From: Stercorarius parasiticus
Taxonomy: Eukaryota > Chordata > Aves > Charadriiformes > Stercorariidae
Reading direction: 5' to 3'
Length of the DNA stretch: 64,000 nt
NCBI GenBank assembly: GCA_013396915.1
Contig: VWZL01003483.1
Coordinates: 124,812 to 188,811 of the forward strand
Below are positions 39,535 to 49,395 of this stretch, one piece after another; within the stretch, counting starts at the first letter, position 1, and every line of letters begins with the position of its first letter. The notes beneath the pieces are model-generated. The model saw nothing but the letters and a program-made list of their open reading frames with translations. It was not told the origin of the DNA and did not search any database. A program made the translations under genes and the position numbers.

Positions 39535-41582
39535 TGTGACTTCATGCAGAGTGAGCTTGAGAAAGACATGATGCATTGGCTGCATCCATCAGTAGTCCAG
39601 GGAGACATCAGAAGTTCCAGGTATGAAGGGGGTATTAATTTCTTCTTCCCAGTGTGGATATATAAGTAAAGTCCCCATTCCCTGGCTCAAGAAGTTCTGC
39701 ATCTTTGAACCAGCCAACACTACTAAACCCCTTGATGGTTATATAAGCACTGCCCACTCGATTTCACAGAAGAAAAAGATTAAGATTGAAAAGATTAAGA
39801 TTTTAAAAAACGACAACAACAAAAGGGCCAACCACTGCCATCAAAATAACAGACATTTTTCAAAGGGGCCTAATGCCACAGAAATGGCTAAAGGAGAGCA
39901 AGGGTGGATAGAGAGAGGAAAGGTTGGTCAGGGCACTGAAGAATGAGAAATGGTTCCTAGCTGTGACTCCACAATAACCTGGCAACTCCTTTAGAAACTT
40001 CTATTGTGAGCTCCTTATCTATAGGAAAATCATCTGTTCTCTGAAGGCATGGGAAGGTCAATTCATTTACATGTTAAATGTGCCAGTGCATTTAGATTGC
40101 AGTGCAACAAAATGAGAAGCTTTATAATAAACCTTGATGCAGTCATGACAATTATGGTGTTTTATTAGTACTAGCCAGCATTTATCCAAAGTACGGTATA
40201 AATCCCTCATGGTATAATTTAAAAACTCTCTCTAATCTGAAGAATTCACGGTCTAAAACCTTCATCCAACACACATTTAGAACATGCATTCTAGAGCCTG
40301 CGCCAACATCCACAAAAAGATAATGGAAATGTCTCATTTTTCTCCTTTCACTGACCTTTCTCTCTTCTTCACCTGAGCTGCAGTAGAATCAATATCTTAC
40401 GAAATCAGAAACAATTCTCATAATGACAGATCTCATTTGCTCAGAAAGCAATAAAATCTTAACATAAATCATAATTCCTCACCATAATAGAAGACTTAAA
40501 AGGAGTTCTTCATCCACACTACTACTTTTTAATACCAATTTATGTAAACCATATAGAATGGCAGAGAAAAATATATTCAAGACTTGAACTTGTACTGCTT
40601 GCATATCAGGCACCTGGACCCTAGCAACTGGATTATTGCCTGCTCTCTCTGACATCCATCAGTTTCTCCGTACTTTACAGAGATCCAAGATAGCGAGGCA
40701 GTGAGATGAAGGAGGGACGTAGAAAGATGACGAAAACTATCCCTGAAATTTCTTGGGTCATACCACTGCATCAAATACCCTTTACCCCTTCCAGGCTCTT
40801 CCCTTCCATACCTGAACAACCTCTTTCCCCTCTCGCAAGGCGTGTGCACAGGAACACTGTCTCTTCAGCTCCTATCATCATAATCTCTAACACGGAGAGT
40901 GAGTCTCCATCGTTATCACACTATAAAAGCAGATTTTTTAATTCCCCTGGTGAGAAACATCCTTAAAAGGAAGGTTTGTATTTCACAAATTGTCTTCTAA
41001 TAACCAGGAAAAACTACCCAGGTTTTTACTACCTAGGTAATTCAAGATTACTTTGGTACTCACCACCTTGATGGTGTATGGCACTTAGGGGCCTCAGGAA
41101 TGAGTATGCAAGATTAAAAACAATTAAAACATAAACCATAAACATCCATTATCATCAATGCCATCAAAACCTCTAAATTCACAGTCTGTTTGAAAATGCA
41201 CCCTCCTTTCTAGCTGCAAATAGCAAAGTCCTGATGTGGTTGCCAAGAAACCAGTACTTGTGATTCACAGAGTTCACATTCGAGAGATATTTGCACTTAC
41301 AAACATTTATGAAAGCAAAACTGGAACAAATGGGAAAATGTGATATAAATTCCACTTATGATTTGTCATTATCGTCTTAAAACAAAGCACACCCCCCAAA
41401 CCTCCTATCCTCAGATTATTACGTTATCTAAGAAATGTTTGTGGACTTTTGTTCCAACTGTTTCCCTAAAATACTGAATTGATTACCCATGTACCCTGTC
41501 ACACCTGGACTTCATGGGTTTCACTGATATCTCTTCACAAATTGTAACATGGCCACTAGGGTCCTCACCAACATCAAGCTCT

Positions 41583-41722
41583 TCTGCCTCATTGTCCCAC
41601 TTTGTGGATTACTACACTAGTTCACTGATTAAATCCAGAGTTAATCATGATTATTGTGCTGTAAAGCACCTTGGGAGACATGACACGAAAAGTACTAAAA
41701 AAATGCAGTTGAATTTGATTAC
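41583..41722 (+). repeat. Probable MIR/CORE-SINE-type fossil
   Basis: The order matches the 3' half of MIR-type tRNA-derived SINEs: CTGCCTCATTGTCCCAC (family: TGCCTCAGTTTCC), GGATTAC then GATTAAATCCAGAGTTAAT (family: GGATTAAATGAGTTAAT), and GTGCTGTAAAGCACCTTGGG (family: TGTAAAGCGCTTTG), followed by AGTACTAAAAAAATGC (family: GCGCTATATAAATGC). The copy is heavily diverged, as expected for an element that amplified in early amniotes. L2 or another LINE sharing this tail is an alternative. Confidence 0.55.
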
Positions 41723-43649
41723 TCTGTATCTTCTCAAACCCATTTATATGTTAAAGACTTGCTTTTATTACATTCAGTATTACATTTCATACAAACTCGA
41801 GTCTCAATCTAATTTTCCCATGCCATTTTTAATTATTAATATTCCTGTTTGCAACCAGAGATTTGACAAGGTTGGGTCCTCTTTGTGGTAGACCCTGCAC
41901 AGACATAAAATAAATGACAATTCCTGGCAAACATAATTCACAAGGTGTAAGAGACAGTAAAATACATGAAAGACAAGATGAAACAACTGTTTGAGATGAA
42001 CAAACAGAAAGCAGAAAGATGGAAGGAAACCAGTAAGGAAATTATAGATTATCTATGTAACTATTTTAAACTGAAGATTAAATCGGTTGCTGCTTTTTAA
42101 CTTCCCCAAAATGTATGTGTTCACTAGCTCTCAGTCAAGCAATGCTGGTTTTATTTTATGTATTCCTTCACTTTTATGAGATTAAGAATAGATAAAACAT
42201 GTACCCAGAAAAGTTACAGGTAGTTCTGAAAAACTAAATCTGAAGACTGGAGATTTCTGCAATTCACCAGGCCTCTACTATGTTTATTTACTTCACAGTA
42301 TCTCATTGCAACAGAATACTCCTTATACCTATAATAGCTTTCTGTTGTTGGGATTTCATAGACACATACTTTAGAAGAGGACATCATAAGATGCTCCTTG
42401 ACACTTCCACTGCTCTGGGGCTATTTTGTAGTTTATTAGGTGATCCTTGCTGCCCTTACTCACTCGAACAGATGTGCTTCATTACTTTCACCTTTTTTTT
42501 CTTTTTTCCCACTTTTTCATTTCTTTTCAGTTTTTTTCAGTGGGGGTGTCATTGTAGACGTATGAAAATGAAGAAAGCAGTTACTGAGTTAGCCAGAAGG
42601 GTAAAAGTGTGTGAAGTGTGAACGGCAAATCTCTGTGAAGTGTTCTGCAAATCTTTCAGGAAAGAACAGTATTTCAGAAAAGGCTTCAGAAATGGTGTGA
42701 TATACCAAAGTTTTCCCAAGGTGCTTTTCAATACATCTTCTAAAGGATGAGGGCAGATGAGCTTTCTCCCTTTAAATAAAAAGCTCTTCCAAGAGGAAAA
42801 GATGTCAGTGAAAACTGTTTGCTGCATATCCAACATTATATGCATTAGATGACCCTTCCTTTCCAATACCCATTTGCAAGGAAAGAAAGACCAAATACTT
42901 GGTATGGCAGACCAAATAATCTAGCCACAGATTTAGAAACATATCCAAGTATAAATTTACATTTTCCCTTTAGGAAATACTTACTTTGTTTAATGAACAA
43001 GAAAAAAAGAATTAGGAAAAAGTCAGGATCATGGCACAACTTTGGCTTTCTTAGATTGATTCTACCAGGTCTTGTAACCTGAATCCAAGCACAAAATCCA
43101 AGTCTTGTTTAATAATAAACCTAATTTTAAATGAAAAAATAGTCCTTCCTCTATTTAAATTTCTTTGTCATCTCTAGCAGGTTACTTTTACCACAAAATC
43201 TGACTAACTATAAATAAATCACTTTCAGATTATAATAGCATAAGCCCCTACAGTAAAAAAAAAAAAAGAAAAGGCAGAAAAGCAAGTGGAAATTGTAAAT
43301 GCATAAAAAGCACATTCTTACTTATCTAATTAGGCCTGCCAGTCTTCATGTATTAAGGTTGTATGCTTACAGCATTATCCTATTTACAATCTTAAAACAT
43401 ACTGGGCTTTAAGACTAACCTCTCTAAATATCAGTGACAAGCAAAATTCTGTTTTGATAAGGAAGGATTATTGTCTTCCTGTTTAAGAAAGCAAGTGAAG
43501 GGGAAAAATGAAATCAATTAACACCATCTGTCTCTAGAAGTCACTGTGATTCCCCTTATTTGATTTCTGTTCTTATTAAGGCCTTCATCTAAAGCGTATT
43601 AGCCGAAACAGCCTAATAGAAATATAAAATGATACCATAACAGGTTTTT

Positions 43650-43800
43650 GCTATGATGACTGATGACTTGGATTCATCACTTTTTAGTCACTAAACAAAG
43701 AAAGGAGGAACAGGGGGAGATTGTATTGCAGTAATTAGCAGTCCAGGTTTATTAGTAAAGGATGCATTTATTATGCAGTCTAAAATAGCATTCTGTACCA
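43650..43800. promoter_or_regulatory. Candidate conserved noncoding element
   Basis: Unique sequence with TTGCAGTAATTAGCAG, TTATTAGTAAAGGATGC and TTTATTATGCAG words, dense in homeodomain-like cores and free of simple repeats. The call is by appearance only. Confidence 0.25.
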
Positions 43801-44169
43801 CAAATCAAGAAAATATGCTCACATGCAAAACAAGTGAGGAATTTTTCCATAAATTTTTATATAGATACATGAAGTACAGTAACAAAACAAAGCAAGATCA
43901 TTTTATTACTGATTTACCTATTCAGCAGCTACGCCAAGGATGAATTCAGTTTATTAGATATCTTCTCACAATGAATGGCAACCAAGTTTTTCTTATATCG
44001 CAGAATATGCTCTTAAATGATCAAGGTCACTGTTTAAACATACTTTTTCTCCCTCCAGTTGTGCCTGCATCAGCCCTTAAAGCTTTCAAAGCAAGGAGTA
44101 ATTTTATTCAGGAGTTCCTTAAATACCATCAGATTCATCACCATTCGCCGTAAAACAGACTTTTACCAA

Positions 44170-44217
44170 AGTGACTCAGCAACTGGCCACTTGCTGGGTA
44201 AAGAAAGCTGAGTCACT
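44170..44217. promoter_or_regulatory. Inverted pair of TGACTCAGC (MARE/ARE-type) sites
   Basis: A perfect 11-bp inverted repeat: AGTGACTCAGC at 44170-44180 and GCTGAGTCACT at 44207-44217, with 26 bp between them. Each arm contains TGACTCAGC, which matches the antioxidant response element (TGACNNNGC) bound by NRF2-small MAF and the half of a MAF recognition element bound by NF-E2/BACH factors; the inner TGACTCA is also an AP-1 site. Two identical, convergent sites within 48 bp are unusual by chance and suggest a dimeric or looped bZIP platform. The target gene is unknown. Confidence 0.4.
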
Positions 44218-45484
44218 GCTTCTCATCTAACAGAAATGTCCTGCATCAGATTCAGAATATACATCAGTATGTTGTTTACCGACCTAAGAAGAAAATAAAT
44301 TATTGCTGTGAGTCACGGAGGGAAGGAAAAAACCACCGAAATGAAGATGAATGTTAGGAGCCCAGAACAACCGGAAACGATAAACCAAACTCTGACACAC
44401 AGAGAAAGCAGGAATTGAGTGCCAGGAAAAGACAAATACTGCTATAGATTCAGATGTCTTTCTCTGATAACAACCACAAAGATTACTGTTTGCTGCCAGC
44501 TAAATCACAAAGAAAAATCTTCTACTGTCCTGTATTATTAGATTGTATTGAACTGTGTAATTAGACCACCACCAAATTAAGTAGAGCAAAAGTTCAAATT
44601 CACTTCATATAAATATAAATATGCTAAATGAAAGGGTTTGCTCACCGAAAATCAATAGCGATATATTCATGCATCACTTGAACATCTAAGATGACATGTT
44701 TCCTTCTCATTAAAAAAAACTGCAGATTGGCCATGATTAAAGAATCAAACCAATAAAGATGAACATTTCAGAGCCAGGAAAGAAGGAGCAGCTCTGCTCT
44801 AGTTCTGGCAGCAAACTCATCACCAATAAAATGAACTGAGGAAGGAGGGTGTTTCCAGCATATCAACAGAAAAGTACAATCAAGAAGCAGACTATATGCA
44901 TGCTTCTTCTGAATTATTCAGGAAGCATAATTTCTGCTCTTGCCTGGGTAATTAGAAGGCTTTCAATTCCAGTTCAGATATCTGTTTTGGGGCATTTTTC
45001 ATTCTCAAACTTATTAAGCTAATAGAGTTTTTTCTTGCTTTCAAGCATTGACATGAAGGCAAGAGGCGTAGAAATGCAAAATATACGTTCATCAGTCTGT
45101 AAGAGTCCAAGATTTAAAGTTCCATGATACCATTCAAGGGGGAAGAAAAACCCAAATCACTGCAGGGTGAATTTCTGAGGAAGCGTCCTAAACTACACCT
45201 CCTTGGTCAGGTAGGAAACATATGGAAAAGGCGAACAGTGGGCAATTTCAAAGAATAACTCTAGGGCAAAACATATCACATCTTCTCACAAGCTTTTTTG
45301 ACCCTGACCTTAGTAACTAAGGAAAAACAATTAAAGCAAACAAACCACAATCTGAACTTTACTGCCGACTATGCTTAATTATACAACTACTTGGAAATTC
45401 ATTACAACTCAGCACAGAGATCCGATTTAAGCTCCTATGCTGGCAGAATTTACAAACACTAGGCTTAGAAGACAGAGATCTGTT

Positions 45485-45605
45485 ATTTTTGTGTTCTGTG
45501 ATGGGCTAGTTTATTAATTTGCATCTTGCATTATGGGCTAATGAATGTATTACATAGGATAATGCACAAAAATTGTAATGAAAGATGATGAGTTTTCAGA
45601 TGTAA
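45485..45605. promoter_or_regulatory. Candidate conserved noncoding element with octamer site
   Basis: It contains ATTTGCAT at 45517-45524, a perfect POU octamer, next to TTAATT and GCTAATGAATG homeodomain-type cores. The word ATGGGCTA occurs twice (45501-45508 and 45533-45540), flanking the octamer. The arrangement is enhancer-like; no conservation data are available. Confidence 0.28.
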
Positions 45606-46449
45606 CATTCTCCTTCTCAGTGGAGCTGAGAAAAACACAAAGCCAATAACAAAACGAGTGTCACAGATCTGGTGATGAAACACGAAAAAGCTTCCTGAAT
45701 GAACTAACTCAGTCTCTTGGGAGAGCGAGAAAATACTTCCTCATAAAACATCAGAAGACCTGTCTTATTTTTAACTCTTCTCCAAGTTCTTTAGTTTATT
45801 AAGTCTTTGTTGCTAGAAATTGTGTAAGTATTTTTTCATAAGGTATACCAGCGGTTCCTTTCCAATTTCAGGCTAATGCTTTTTAATTCTAGAAGTCTGA
45901 CCTTAAGAATTTCCCTCTCTCATTGATGTTACAGTAAATATTTGTATTACTAAATAGCTCTAAAACATAATCTAAACTTTCCACAAAGGTTCTAGATTTT
46001 GTAAAACATGCACTGTTTATTTTGCACAGACTGTTCAGCAATTGCATTTTACCTGCTCTATATTAAAAAATGACAGAAACATGAAATATCCTATATTATC
46101 ATCAATCATTTCAGCCATCCAGTTACAGATCATTTTTTCCATCACTTCCATAAGGGTTTTGGACTCCAGAAAGACTATCCATAACAACATCTAAGGGGAA
46201 GAAAATCCGTCTGTGCTCTAATCCTTTAAAATGATTGTTTACTCTATTCTAAAGCAAGGTGGTCTGCAAATCCTGATTCCTGGAGCCTTTAGCTAACTGA
46301 GGTACGGAAAAGGGAGTTCCAAAATTGTTTCAATTTTAAGCTATTTCAAGTCAGAGAGGCACTAAATGTCACATAACCTTAGCTCCTAGCTGCAGAGTAT
46401 TCCTCAATTAAAACTCTTGTTCCTCGGACACTTGTGTACCTGTCTATTG

Positions 46450-46472
46450 GTGTGTGTGTGTGTCAGTGTGTG
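46450..46472 (+). repeat. (GT)n microsatellite, interrupted
   Basis: Seven GT units, then CA, then four further GT/TG units. It is a short dinucleotide repeat. Confidence 0.85.
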
Positions 46473-47039
46473 CATACAGCCTTCTGGCCAACCCACATTC
46501 AGGTGATTACATTAAGATGGCATTGTACTCACTCCAAACTTTTGTGGCTCCTTTTATGGCAGCAGAAGAAACAAAGAATTTTAGGCAACAAAGTATAATG
46601 GTAAAGATTTAATGAAAGGTAGAAAACTCATCGATGTATTTATTTGACAACATTTTTCTTGACCTCTGCAAAATCACATCAGTGACAGGCATAAAGCAGG
46701 CTGCAACCTAACTGTAGAAGTCAGTAACTGAGATTACTTTTAAAGCAATAATAACAATTTTTTTTTCTGTTTCAAAACAATAAACAATAGAATTATCAAG
46801 CTTTCATCCTTCCCTGCTCTCTCCCAGAATGCATTCCTAGACAATGACAGGATGTAGACATTGTACAATATTCATTTTCTATTTAAGAGCAATAAAGCAG
46901 TCTGGGCTGTTACAAAGCTGCAAAGTCTCAATGGTCTAAGCTACACAAATGTGTATTTTTATGACCGCCTTCCCCCTGGCTCCTGGCATTTAACAGGCAC
47001 AAATTTATTCTTGTGGCACTGTCCAGAGGCAAGGAAACA

Positions 47040-47161
47040 TTGCCTCCAGATTACAGAAGCAAAACTGCAGGGCACATTGAACAAGTAACCCAACCAACAT
47101 TACACATCCGCATATCTGCGGCAGAACTGGGAGATTCTGGTTGAACTATCAAGTCCCTGAA
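47040..47161 (-). repeat. Probable MIR-type SINE fossil, minus strand
   Basis: Read on the plus strand it follows the reverse complement of the MIR core: ATTACAGAAGCAAAACTGCA (family: TTTTACAGATGAGGAAACTGAGGC), GGGCACATTGAACAAGTAAC (family: AGAGGTTAAGTAACTTGCCC), ACACATC, then CGGCAGAACTGGGAGATTCTG (family: GGCAGAGCTGGGATTCGAACC). The match runs in the right order over about 120 bp. An open frame of 75 codons that overlaps it is therefore repeat-derived. It faces another MIR-like copy about 330 bp away. Confidence 0.6.
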
Positions 47162-47489
47162 CTTAACTCAGTAAGTTAAGAAGATTTAACCTACAAAAGC
47201 ATGCTTTCTCACTCTACAGAACAGGGTCTGCTTACAATAGGGTATGCTTGTACAACACACTTTATGTAGTGGGTAGACTCTAAAACTGCTTTTACGTTAG
47301 CTACACTAGGAACATGAAAGCAAGTTTTCATAAAGCTCAGTAGTCTTGGATATAACCTACAGAGATGAGAGGCAGAGTAACCTGGACTGCACTGAAATTC
47401 ATTCTGCCACAGGAATGGTTACCAGCGTCTAAGCCAGCTTGTTTAAACCCAACCAACCAGATTCTTTTACAATCTCAAATGCAGACATA

Positions 47490-47705
47490 TTTGGGAGTTA
47501 GCATTCCAGCCTGGGACATGGGAAACTGAGTTGGCACTTTCTGCTCTGCTTCACACATCTTCCTGCACCTTAGGAAACCCACAGTTTATCTTGTGTTTCA
47601 GTTCCCCAGCTTTAAAACAAGGATAGCACTTTTCTGCTTAGGATAGCACTTTTCTGCCTCAGAAGTTTGTTCTGAGCCAAACTATCATAAAAGATCATAA
47701 AAACT
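47490..47705 (+). repeat. Probable MIR-type SINE fossil, plus strand, with internal duplication
   Basis: The order fits MIR: a decayed 5' part (ATTCCAGCCTGGG, then CACTTTCTGCTCTGC), then GTGTTTCAGTTCCCCAGCTT and TAAAACAAGGATAGCAC (family: CTCAGTTTCCTCATCTGTAAAATGGGGATAATA), then TGTTCTGAGCC and a decayed tail. A 20-bp unit beginning GGATAGCACTTTT is tandemly duplicated inside it (47621-47640 and 47641-47660), which shifts the 3' part. The copy is old and noncoding. Confidence 0.55.
47621..47660 (+). repeat. Tandem duplication of a 20-bp unit
   Basis: GGATAGCACTTTTCTGCTTA is followed directly by GGATAGCACTTTTCTGCCTC; 18 of 20 positions agree. It lies inside the MIR-like element, so the duplication came after insertion. 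Confidence 0.92.
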
Positions 47706-48650
47706 CAGGAAGCATTGTGGTCATCCCAGAGAAATACTAGAAAACATCTTTGTAGACTTTCTTTTTCCAGAAATCTCTCCAACACATTATTCTCATTGAA
47801 AGACAGCTTACCACTGCACACTAAATTCTTAAATTTACAGTTATTAATCTCTTGTATACCAAATGCAAATATATTCAATTAAATTGATGTTGGATCTCTC
47901 TTTGCAAATAATCTCTCAGTTATTTTTCATATAAACAAACTTAAAATCCTTTCTTCTCTCAAGTTACTTGTTTGTAATTTACATTGTCATATACTAATAC
48001 TTCTTAGCTACGAAGGCTAGGAAGCTGCAGAAATTACCAGCAATGTTCTACAGAAAACAACCCCCAAAAAGCAAAATAAAATAAATTGTAGTGTGTATTG
48101 TAGCAAAAACCTATAGAGTAGAAGAACTGTCCTATAATAACTATAATAATTCTAATTCATAGTTTTACCAAAGTGATATCCTTGATAAATAACTAGGGGT
48201 CCCTCAGCCTGTGACCTTCCTGAAGTAAGGTCTCACCATTTACTTGTCCTCTCTGATGTGACAGTGTACCAATTAGGTTCTTTTTGCTTCCTATGAACTA
48301 TAGGGGAATGTGCCACCTTTCTTTTCAAAGACCTCCTTTGAATTACTCTCTAGAGACACATTTCTAACGCCTAGTACTAACAGGCATGTCTACACTATTC
48401 CTTTCTGCTCAAAAAAAAGTTATAACCTCTACTCATCTGCCTCTTCCACTGTGTAACTGCATTCATTACTCAGTACATCTCCAACTTCTAAGACAACAGG
48501 ATGCTGACCCAAACATCTCCTGGAAAACAGATTGCATCTTCTTTCTTTTATAATAAAGCCGTCAATGAAGACAAAGAGGTAGATGTTGGAAAACAAATCC
48601 TGAAGGACATCTCTGAAGGACACAGCCAGTGAAATATGTATAGGACACAA

Positions 48651-48670
48651 CAAATAAATAAATAAATAAT
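48651..48670 (+). repeat. (AAAT)n microsatellite
   Basis: About five AAAT/AATA tetranucleotide units (CAAATAAATAAATAAATAAT). It is short and likely polymorphic. Confidence 0.9.
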
Positions 48671-49182
48671 AAAAATTAATTCAGATACTCAGCACAGCAG
48701 GCAAGAACCAAAGAACGTCCTTTTCAAATCTGTTCCCCTTGGACTTTACCAGGTTCCAATGGGATAAAAGTTTTAATATCAGATTTATAAAGCCTTTATG
48801 GTACATGCTTAGAAATTCTCTTAATTTAAGCATCTACTGACAAGCAAAGCATAAACAGAAAGAAGTTGACTCTGGTAGTTATAAATGAATCCAAGATTAA
48901 TGATTGTATAAAAACTGTGAGAAGTGACGATCCTTTCATTTATTGCTTTGAGGTGAATATTTCACTTTCTGCAGCAAATCCTTACCTTTGGGATTATACA
49001 TTTGCACAATAAATGAAGAATAATCTTCACCTACAGGAAATGAGGAGATCCTCTTTGTGCTGCATACTCTATAAATGATTTTTTTATTGTTAATACAGTC
49101 TTACTTCCTTCTGAGCCATGGAGAAAAATACAGTAATTCTTGTCCTTTATGAATTATTTTTCCTACTTCATAGAGACGGTCA

Positions 49183-49200
49183 ACTTTTTGAACAAAAAGT
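49183..49200. repeat. 18-bp inverted repeat
   Basis: Perfect 8-bp arms ACTTTTTG and CAAAAAGT around AA. The shared core with 29831-29848 is TTTTGAACAAAA. Confidence 0.8.
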
Positions 49201-49293
49201 GAATTTGCAGTCTAACATAGCAGAAAGATCTTTGCATCCAGAAGAGCTCTGTAACAGCTTTGTGTGCTTGTACTAGGCAAGCTTCAAACTCCT

Positions 49294-49395
49294 AGCTGTA
49301 ATTATTTTTGAAGTTGATTAGCACAGCAGCCAAATAACCTGATCAGATTTGCATGGATGAGTCAGTTCACATACACTGACTATTAGTGTTCACTT
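49294..49395. promoter_or_regulatory. Candidate conserved noncoding element with octamer and AP-1 cores
   Basis: TGTAATTATT and TTGATTAGCA cores precede a perfect POU octamer ATTTGCAT (49347-49354), and an AP-1 core TGAGTCA follows three bases later (49358-49364). The clustering is suggestive of an enhancer. There is no alignment to support it. Confidence 0.28.

Larger units (their letters stand above)
22508..41582. other. Noncoding unique sequence, no gene seen
   Basis: AT-rich unique DNA with short homopolymer runs (near 23622, 25558, 28508 and 33530). No open frame shows a recognisable domain. A few segments have a splice-like boundary (36446-36608 and 38722-38799 on the plus strand), discussed as findings. 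A decayed CR1 tail may lie near 34895-34925 but is too weak to call. Confidence 0.7.

Noticed and set aside
41550..41572. CTCF-like word GGCCACTAGGGTCC
   Set aside because: Matches only part of the CTCF core and lacks the final GGC; too weak to call.
42484..42621. Very long polypyrimidine tract ending TTTTTTTCAG with an ORF across it
   Set aside because: The ORF runs through the tract itself, and no convincing donor or domain follows. It remains possible as a noncoding exon.
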